In this document: positions 6,931 through 13,326 of the stretch, in pieces
Layout of the letters: each line of letters opens with the position of its first letter
Numbering within the stretch: the first letter of the stretch is position 1
Translations under genes and position numbers: made by a program
Assembly (NCBI GenBank): GCA_035534835.1
Contig: DATLRE010000045.1
Span: forward strand, 1-13,326
Length of the DNA: 13,326 nucleotides
Reading direction: 5' to 3'
Origin: Bog-756 sp035534835
GTDB lineage: Bacteria; Actinomycetota; Acidimicrobiia; Acidimicrobiales; RAAP-2
The notes under the pieces: model-generated
Databases searched by the model: none
What the model saw: the letters and a program-made list of their open reading frames with translations, nothing else
What the model was told of the DNA's origin: nothing

Positions 6931-7234
6931 TGGCCGCCCCCGCCCGCCTGACCCGCGACGACGTCGCCCACGTGGCCGCCCTGGCCCGGCTCCACCTGAG
7001 CGAGGAGGAGCTCGACCGCTTCACCGGCCAGCTCGCCGAGGTCCTCGACCACGCCGCCGACGTCGCCTCGCTCGACCTGGCCGGGGTGGCCCCCACCGCC
7101 CACGCCATGGCCGTCACCAACGTGCTGCGCCCCGACGAGCCGGCGCCGTGCCTGGACCGGGACGAGGTCCTGGCCCAGGCCCCCGACGTCGAGGACCACC
7201 GGTTCCGGGTCCCCCGCATCCTCGGGGAGGCGCC

Positions 7235-7238
<4 letters not shown>
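6930..7238 (+). CDS. gatC: Glutamyl/aspartyl-tRNA amidotransferase subunit C
   Basis: This gene encodes 102 residues, normal for the family. DDVAHVAALARLHLSEEEL is the classic GatC N-terminal helix, and NVLRPDEP is the conserved middle segment. ALARLHL and the C-terminal FRVPRIL complete the match. GatC wraps around GatA and holds it to GatB in the cytosolic heterotrimer that converts Glu-tRNA(Gln) and/or Asp-tRNA(Asn) to the amidated forms. The ATG overlaps the esterase stop, and the stop overlaps the gatA GTG, so translation is probably coupled on both sides. Confidence 0.97.
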
Positions 7239-8697
<1,459 letters not shown>

Positions 8698-8701
<4 letters not shown>

Positions 8702-10137
8702 CGTCGGGATGGCAGCTGGTCATCGGGCTCGAGGTCCACTGCGAGCTGAGGACGGCCACCAAGCTGTTCTGCGGCTGCCCGAACGTGTTCGGCGACGAGC
8801 CCAACACCAACGTGTGCCCGAACTGCCTCGGCCTGCCCGGGTCGCTGCCCGTCCTCAACCAGCAGGCGGTGGAGCTGGCCATGGCCATCGGCACCGCCCT
8901 CCACTGCGAGATCCGCCCGTCCACCTTCCACCGGAAGAACTACTTCTACCCGGACCAGGCCAAGGACTACCAGATCAGCCAGTACGACGAGCCGCTCAAC
9001 GTGAACGGCCACCTGGACCTGCCCGACGGGTTCCGGGTCGGGATCGAGCGGGCCCACATGGAGGAAGACACCGGCAAGACCACCCACGCCGGCGCGTCCG
9101 GCCGCATCCACGGCGCCGACTACTCGCTGGTCGACTACAACCGCTCCGGGGTCCCGCTCGTCGAGATCGTGAGCGCTCCCGACATGCGCACGGCGGACCA
9201 GGCCCGGGCGTACGTGACCGAGCTGCGGGCCGTCCTGGTGGCCTCGGGCGCCTCCGACGGCAAGATGGAGGAGGGGTCGATGCGGGTCGACGCCAACGTG
9301 TCGGTCCGGCGCGGCGCGGACGCCCCGTTCGGCACCCGGTGCGAGATCAAGAACCTCAACTCGGTGCGCTCGCTCGGCCGGGCCATCGAGTACGAGGCCC
9401 AGCGCCAGGTCGCACTGCTCGAGTCGGGCGGCACGGTCGTCCAGCAGACGCGCCACTGGGACGAGGGCGCGGGCCGCACCGAGACGCTGCGGTCCAAGGA
9501 GGACGCCTACGACTACCGCTACTTCCTCGAGCCCGACCTGGTGCCGCTGGTGCCGGACGCCGAGTGGATCCGGGCCGTGGGCGACACGCTCCAGATGATG
9601 CCCGCCGAGCGCCGGGCCCGGCTGCTGGCGCTGCTCGAGGAGTCGGGCGGCGCCACCGAGGCCCAGCGCGACCAGATCGCCACCGTGGTCGACCTGGGCC
9701 TCGACGACCTCGTCGTCGAGGCCGTGGCCGGCGGCGTGGGCTCCGGCCTGGCACTGGCCCGCACGGCCAACGAGGCGGCCACCGACGCCGACGCGGCGCG
9801 GGTGCTCGACCCGAAGGTCTACGTCGAGCTCCTCCTGCTCGAGGCACAGGGCTCCCTGTCGGCCACCCAGGCAAAGGCGGTGCTGGCCGAGCTCTTCGCC
9901 CGGGGCGGCGGCGACCCGGCCTCCATCGCCCGGGAGAAGGGCTTCGAGGCCATGTCGGAGGACTCGCTGGCGGCCATCGTGGCCCAGGCGGTCGGCGAGC
10001 ACCCCGACGAGTGGGAGCGCTACCGGGCGGGGGACGACAAGCTCGCCGGGTTCTTCACCGGTCTGGTGATGAAGGCGACGCGGGGCAAGGCCAACGGGAA
10101 GGCCGTGGCCGCCGAGCTCTCCCGCCTGCGCGCCTGA
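8698..10137 (+). CDS. gatB: Aspartyl/glutamyl-tRNA amidotransferase subunit B
   Basis: This gene encodes 479 residues, full length. GatB binds the mischarged tRNA, activates the side-chain carboxyl with ATP and accepts ammonia from GatA. GLEVHCEL (9-16) opens the catalytic cradle domain. C25, C27, C40 and C43 form the four-Cys zinc site. MEEDTGK, DYNRSGVPLVEIV and EGSMRVDANVSVR are conserved active-site segments. The C-terminal YqeY-like tRNA-binding domain ends with VMKATRGKANGKAV. The ATG overlaps the gatA stop. The stop lies only 7 bases from the end of the opposing GH43 gene, so any terminator must lie inside that gene. Presence of GatCAB implies that the cell lacks GlnRS and/or AsnRS activity, as in most actinobacteria. 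Confidence 0.98.
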
Positions 10138-10144
10138 GCGGAAG

Positions 10145-11329
10145 TCACGGCACCGTCGACCACAGCGGCACGGCGAGCAGGTCTGCGCCCGTGGGCACGG
10201 GTCCTCGGGCCAGGTAGACGCCCTGCGAGGTGAACCCGAGCCGGGTGATGTAGACGGGACGCGGCGGGACGTCCGGCTTCGGTGCGAGGGACCGCCGGGG
10301 GCTGTAGAGCATCCAGACACCTGCGGCGTCGTGGAAGACCGACGCCTCGCCCGGGCCGAGGCCCTGGAAGTTGGAGGCGAGCAGCGGCGACGGCGAGGTG
10401 TCGGCGCACGGTCCCGACGGTCCGGCGCACCGGGCCGCCCCGATGGCGTAGTCGGGGGAGTTGTACCAGTTGGCGGAGTAGATCAACCAGTAGGCACCGT
10501 CCACCTCGACCATGTCCGGGGCCTCGACGATCGTCCCCTGCCACGGCCGGTCCGGGGCCAGGAGCACGGACGGGATCCCGACGAGCCGGCTCCCGTCGGG
10601 GGCGAGGCGCTGCGACCACATCGTCGTCGGGACGGTCGCCCCCCCGATGTTCTGGTCCGACTTCCACAGCATCCACGGCGTGCCGCGGTCGTCCACGAAC
10701 ACCCGGGGGTCGATCGAGCCGCCCAGCGAGGGCTGGCAGATGAACGGGGTGGCCTGGGCGGTGAAGGGGCCGGTGGGCGAGGGCGAGAAGGCGGCGCCGA
10801 TGCACTCGGTCTGCGGGGTGCGGTCGGCGAGCATGGCCGTGAAGTACAGCGCGTAGGTGGACCCGAACCTGTGGAGGTCGGGTGCCCAGGTGTACCCGCG
10901 CGCCGCCCACGCCGGCAGCACGGGCAGTGCGTCGACCGGCGCGGACCAGTGGACGAAGTCCGCGCTCGAGACCACCGGCACGTTGACCGGGTCGACGGCC
11001 GTCCCGCCACTGGTGAGGAGGAGGTAGTGGCCGTCGGCCACCGTAAGGAAGGGGTCGGACTGGTCGAGTCCGGCCGGCACCTCGGTCCCGGGGGCCAGCG
11101 GGACCCCCATCGGTGGAGGCGCCGTGGCGTCGAGGAGTGTCGATGGCCCGGTGGCCCGGCCACCGGCGGCCGGGTGCCCGGCCGAGGAGGCCCGGGCCGT
11201 CGACGCGCCCTCCAGGGCGCCGGCCAGTGCCGCCAGCGCCACGGCGAGGGCCAGGCCCCCTGTCAGGGCCCGGCGACGCCGGCGACGGACGGCCGTGGCC
11301 GGCGTGGTCTTCCCCCTGCGGCTGCTCAT
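10145..11329 (-). CDS. Secreted glycoside hydrolase, GH43-like five-bladed beta-propeller
   Basis: This gene encodes 394 residues. The N-terminus has Arg-rich MSSRR...RRRRRR, then a hydrophobic stretch (21-40) and an ASTARA cleavage-like site near 47, so it is exported; Sec or Tat cannot be separated. The clan GH-F catalytic residues are readable: D92 (QSDPFLTV) as base, D207 (GSIDPRVF) as pKa modulator and E269 (TIVEAPDMV) as acid. Several repeats of the type dG-x-Y-x-LxxS match propeller blades. Four Cys (C176, C198, C301, C308) in a secreted protein suggest two disulfides. GH43 enzymes cut arabinan, xylan or arabinoside side chains; the exact substrate is unknown. There is no carbohydrate-binding module. 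I chose the ATG at 11329 because it gives a proper signal peptide; a longer frame from 11479 adds 50 residues before it. The ribosome site is weak (GCAGAGAG, about 13 bases away). Confidence 0.88.
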   Translation of the reverse strand: MSSRRGKTTPATAVRRRRRRALTGGLALAVALAALAGALEGASTARASSAGHPAAGGRATGPSTLLDATAPPPMGVPLAPGTEVPAGLDQSDPFLTVADGHYLLLTSGGTAVDPVNVPVVSSADFVHWSAPVDALPVLPAWAARGYTWAPDLHRFGSTYALYFTAMLADRTPQTECIGAAFSPSPTGPFTAQATPFICQPSLGGSIDPRVFVDDRGTPWMLWKSDQNIGGATVPTTMWSQRLAPDGSRLVGIPSVLLAPDRPWQGTIVEAPDMVEVDGAYWLIYSANWYNSPDYAIGAARCAGPSGPCADTSPSPLLASNFQGLGPGEASVFHDAAGVWMLYSPRRSLAPKPDVPPRPVYITRLGFTSQGVYLARGPVPTGADLLAVPLWSTVP

Positions 11330-11353
11330 CGACGCGTGTGCTCTCTGCCTCTC

Positions 11354-11373
11354 GTGCCGGCACTCCCGGCACT
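11354..11373. promoter_or_regulatory. Operator-like palindrome upstream of the GH43 gene
   Basis: GTGCCGGCAC (11354-11363) is a perfect 10-base palindrome. CCGGCACT occurs twice with a 9-base period (11357-11364 and 11366-11373), and GTGCCGG (11354-11360) can also pair with CCGGCAC (11366-11372) around a 5-base loop. It lies 25-44 bases upstream of the GH43 start and downstream of the predicted transcription start, so it could be a repressor site or a hairpin in the 5' leader. Confidence 0.35.
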
Positions 11374-11399
11374 GTCCCCGGTGGGGCCGCCGACCCGCC

Positions 11400-11405
11400 A
11401 CGCTA
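11400..11405 (-). promoter_or_regulatory. -10-like element TAGCGT for the GH43 gene
   Basis: On the minus strand GGCGGTAGCGTGG contains TAGCGT, which fits TANNNT and the GGTAGNNT pattern seen at three other starts. It predicts transcription from about 11393 and a leader of roughly 64 bases that includes the palindrome at 11354-11363. There is no convincing -35 box. Confidence 0.4.
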
Positions 11406-11534
11406 CCGCCGATGCGGCCCCCGTCGGGGCCGATGCCGCCGGCCGCGACTGTGGACGAACGGTGGAGATCTCCGCCCATCCTGGGGATGTCGCCGGAGAT
11501 GTGGAGGAAAACCTCAGGATTTCGGCGCGGGCCC

Positions 11535-11563
11535 TTGACCCCCGGACGGGACCGGTTCAGAGT
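11535..11563 (+). promoter_or_regulatory. Candidate plus-strand promoter in the 561-base gap
   Basis: TTGACC (11535-11540), a 17-base spacer and CAGAGT (11558-11563) form a plausible -35/-10 pair. The -10 matches only A2, A4 and T6 of TATAAT. It sits just after a comparatively AT-rich patch (GAGGAAAACCTCAGGATTTC). No plus-strand protein gene follows before the CDF 3' end, so it would drive a non-coding or antisense RNA if real. Confidence 0.25.
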
Positions 11564-11606
11564 GACGCAAGTTCGGGAAGCCGAAGCCCTGCGAGGCTCC
11601 AGAGGA

Positions 11607-11698
11607 GGTCCGAGGACGGGTCGTACGACCGGTCCCCGGGTCCGAGTCCGGAGGACCGTCTGGGCCGTAGGCGACCGACAAGGTGGTCCGGGGACGGG
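11607..11698. repeat. Palindrome and imperfect direct repeats in the gap
   Basis: GGTCGTACGACC (11619-11630) is a perfect 12-base palindrome. It is preceded by GGTCCGAGGACGGG (11607-11620), and 78 bases further on comes GGTCCGGGGACGGG (11685-11698), identical at 13 of 14 positions. GGTCCGAG occurs again at 11639-11646, and CGGTCC (11630-11635) can pair with GGACCG (11653-11658). Taken together, this segment can form several alternative stems. Confidence 0.45.
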
Positions 11699-11890
11699 CC
11701 GGGACTCCCTTCACGGGGACGACCGGCACGGTGCCCGCCGCCAGGCTGTCCGACACGGCCGGGCGACGGGCGGAGCCGGTCCACCGTGCACGTGGCCCCG
11801 AGGAGCTGGGGCGGCCTCGGCCGTCCGGTTACTCGGGGCTGCGTCGCGCCCGGGCACCGGACGCGACGTCGGAGGGTGGCGCGGCCCGGC

Positions 11891-12805
11891 TCAGTGGTGG
11901 TGGGCGACGGTGGTCGGCACCGCCGTGTCCATGGCGCACGGGTCCACGCCGGGTTCGTTGCACCGTTCGCACTCGAGCTCGAGGGTGCTGTGCGAGATCC
12001 CGAAGGGCGCGCCGATCGCCCCCTTCACCCGGTCGCCGACCACCTGGGCCTCCTCGAGGGTCGGGTGACCGGTGAGCACCAGGTGCGCGGAGAGCACGCG
12101 CATGTCGCTGGAGAGGCTCCAGACGTGGAGGTCGTGCACCTCGGCCACGCCCGGCACGCCGGACATGGTCGTGGTGAGGTGGTCGAGGTCCACGTCGGAG
12201 GGCGTCGATTCGAGCAGCACGGCGATGCTCGAACGGAACACGCCGGCCGCCTGCGTGACGATCACGGCGGCCACCGCCAGTGCGGACAGCGGGTCCAGCC
12301 AGGTGGCGGACGGGACCACGAGCAGGGCCAGCGCGCCGATCACCACGGCCAGGGAGGCGAGCGCGTCGCCGACCATGTGGAGCACCGCCGAATGCATGTT
12401 GAGGTCGTTCGACCGGTCGCGGAGCACCAGGGTGGCCACCGTGTTGACGGCCAGCCCGAAGGCGGCGACGGCCACCACGATGCCGGCACGGACCGGTTGG
12501 GGGTGGCCGAACCGGTGCACGGACTCGACCACGATGAGCACGGTCACGGCGGCGATCAGCACCGCGTTGCCCAGGGCGGCGAGGATCGTGGCCCGGTGGT
12601 TGCCGAACGAGCGGGCCGCACTCGCCGGACGGAGGGCCAGCCGGACGGCGATCAGAGAGAGCGCGAGTGCGCCGACGTCGGTGAGGTTGTGCCCGGCGTC
12701 GGCCAGGAGGCCGGACGAGTGGGCGACGATCCCGAAGGTGACCTGTGCGGCCACCAGCGCGGCCGTGAGCGCGATGCTGATGGCGAGTCTGCGGGTCCGG
12801 TCCAT
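11891..12805 (-). CDS. Cation diffusion facilitator (CzcD/ZnT-like metal exporter)
   Basis: This 304-residue inner-membrane protein exchanges Zn(2+), Co(2+) or Cd(2+) for protons, moving the metal out of the cytoplasm. It has six helices, at about 8-28, 35-57, 76-95, 107-127, 143-164 and 169-188. The two metal-binding pairs are H39/D43 (HNLTD, helix 2) and H143/D147 (HMVGD, helix 5); the His-Asp combination is typical of Zn/Cd transporters. The C-terminal cytosolic domain (about 200-285) has HDLHVWSLS and SHSTLELE, as in CzcD. The tail carries C279, C282 and C290 and ends in HHH, possible extra metal ligands. ATG at 12805 has AGGAG 5 bases upstream, and the protein then begins MDRTRRLAIS as expected; a longer frame to 13039 is rejected because it runs through the divergent promoter region. 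No metal-responsive regulator is adjacent unless the divergent HTH gene serves as one. Confidence 0.95.
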   Translation of the reverse strand: MDRTRRLAISIALTAALVAAQVTFGIVAHSSGLLADAGHNLTDVGALALSLIAVRLALRPASAARSFGNHRATILAALGNAVLIAAVTVLIVVESVHRFGHPQPVRAGIVVAVAAFGLAVNTVATLVLRDRSNDLNMHSAVLHMVGDALASLAVVIGALALLVVPSATWLDPLSALAVAAVIVTQAAGVFRSSIAVLLESTPSDVDLDHLTTTMSGVPGVAEVHDLHVWSLSSDMRVLSAHLVLTGHPTLEEAQVVGDRVKGAIGAPFGISHSTLELECERCNEPGVDPCAMDTAVPTTVAHHH

Positions 12806-12822
12806 GTGGGCTCCTGACGACC

Positions 12823-12828
12823 ATCCTA
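12823..12828 (-). promoter_or_regulatory. -10-like element TAGGAT for the CDF gene
   Basis: The minus strand reads CCGGTAGGATGG. TAGGAT predicts a start near 12816, leaving about 11 bases of leader that contain the CAGGAG ribosome site. It shares GGTAGNNT with three other starts in the window. The -35 region is GC-rich without a clear TTGAC. Confidence 0.5.
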
Positions 12829-12926
12829 CCGGCCGACCCCGGACCGGCGTCGGTTGGCGGGACCCCGGACCGCAGGTCGCGCCCACGGCGACCGATCGGC
12901 GGTGCTGCGTGCCACGATGGGAGCGC

Positions 12927-13326
12927 ATGGCGAAGAAGAAGCGGACCCGGGAGACCCCGAAGAAGAAGCGGGAGGACCGCCCGGCGAAGTCGGACCCGTC
13001 GAAGGAGTCGGGACGGGCGGAGGGACCGGGTGGCGCCACTCCGGAGCCGGAGGCCCCGGAATCGCCCCCGCGGCGTTCCGGTGACGACGGGGACGTCCTG
13101 GCGGTGCTGGCCGCAACGGCCGATCCCGAGGAGCGCTACGTGCTCGCCACCGCCGAGCTCGCGGCCCACGTGGAGGCGATCGAGCGACTCTCGTCGATCC
13201 GGGCGGACGCGGTGGCGGCCGCCTACGCGTCGGGCGGGTCCGTGCGGGTGCTGGCGCAGCGGCTGGGCGTGAGCCCGTCCCGGGTCCACCAGCTCATCCA
13301 GGAGTCGAAGGCCCGTGCCGCCGACG
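12927..13326 (+). CDS. Lys-rich protein with helix-turn-helix, partial at the window end
   Basis: The frame opens at ATG 12927 (GGGAG at 12919-12923, only 3 bases away) and is still open at the last base, giving 133 visible residues. Residues 1-30 are strongly basic (MAKKKRTRETPKKKRED), followed by an acidic/Pro/Gly linker to about 52. A helical region (about 55-100, DPEERYVLATAELAAHVEAIERL) leads into GGSVRVLAQRLGVSPSRVHQLIQESK at about 103-128, a helix-turn-helix like those of sigma-factor region 4 or small DNA-binding regulators. The basic tail may add non-specific DNA contact. It is divergent from the CDF gene with 121 bases between starts. I do not recognise a named family. It could regulate the CDF gene, but many actinobacterial HTH proteins of this kind have nothing to do with metals. 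The true C-terminus lies beyond the window. Confidence 0.8.
   Translation, partial: MAKKKRTRETPKKKREDRPAKSDPSKESGRAEGPGGATPEPEAPESPPRRSGDDGDVLAVLAATADPEERYVLATAELAAHVEAIERLSSIRADAVAAAYASGGSVRVLAQRLGVSPSRVHQLIQESKARAAD

Larger units (their letters stand above)
11330..11890. other. 561-base gap without a convincing gene
   Basis: This stretch lies between the start of the GH43 gene and the end of the CDF gene, both on the minus strand. Short frames exist on both strands but have no start with a ribosome site, no recognisable domains and inconsistent codon use. The best is a minus-strand GTG frame, 11756-11514, of 80 residues, Pro/Gly/Ser-rich. The stretch does hold a 10-base palindrome near the GH43 promoter, a 12-base palindrome at 11619-11630, near-identical direct repeats and a plus-strand promoter candidate. 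It could carry a small RNA or operators, or be a decayed gene. Confidence 0.6.

Noticed and set aside
11638..11652. GGTCCGAGTCC resembling a tRNA T-arm
   Set aside because: The flanking bases do not make a five-pair stem, and no acceptor, D or anticodon arms are found upstream.
11514..11756. An 80-residue minus-strand frame in the gap
   Set aside because: The first 30 codons have coding-like third positions, but the second half does not. The GTG start has no ribosome site and no family is recognised, so it was kept only as a possibility in the gap entry.
10331..12817. An 828-codon open frame on the plus strand
   Set aside because: It runs antisense through the GH43 and CDF genes and has no domains; its composition is that of a shadow frame.

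Overview
This window is about 13.3 kb of very GC-rich chromosome. Almost every codon ends in G or C, GTG starts are common, and genes often overlap by 4 bases (GTGA or ATGA) or abut. The gene families (PASTA-type Ser/Thr kinase, GatCAB, SCP2-like protein, a FOX2/17beta-HSD4-like SDR, and a large actinobacterial type of D12 DNA methylase) point to a high-GC actinobacterium. An Acidimicrobiia-like lineage is my guess, not proven by the sequence. I see no transposon, integrase, CRISPR array, tRNA or rRNA, so this looks like ordinary chromosome rather than an island.

Layout. (1) 1-2780, + strand: the C-terminal part of a membrane Ser/Thr kinase with four extracellular PASTA repeats. It overlaps by 4 bases a 103-residue Cys-rich protein with a HIT-type HxHxH motif, and 36 bases later comes a D12-class adenine-N6 DNA methyltransferase with no restriction enzyme next to it in the window. 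(2) 2781-5567, + strand: a GC hairpin and a promoter candidate, then a short-chain dehydrogenase whose stop codon directly abuts the GTG start of a 14-helix DHA2-type MFS exporter. (3) 5616-6023, - strand: an SCP2-like lipid-binding protein, convergent with the MFS gene and divergent from the next operon. (4) 6157-10137, + strand: an Est30-like carboxylesterase and gatC-gatA-gatB, all joined by overlapping stop/start codons. The Gat genes encode the amidotransferase that makes Gln-tRNA(Gln) and/or Asn-tRNA(Asn). (5) 10145-12805, - strand: a secreted GH43-like glycosidase and a CDF metal-ion exporter, separated by a 561-base stretch that holds no convincing gene but several palindromes and repeats. 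(6) 12927 to the window end, + strand: the start of a Lys-rich protein with a helix-turn-helix, divergent from the CDF gene and running off the edge.

The clearest functional unit is GatCAB, with the esterase translationally coupled in front of it. The SDR and MFS genes form a second coupled pair, which suggests but does not prove that they handle related compounds. Four of the intergenic gene starts are preceded by the same -10-like element, GGTAGNNT. For the esterase it lies so close to the GTG that the message is probably leaderless.

I did not find a clearly new multi-gene system. The items most worth a second look are the mini HIT-like zinc-type protein between kinase and methyltransferase, the shared GGTAGNNT element, the structured 561-base gap, and the Lys-rich HTH protein.
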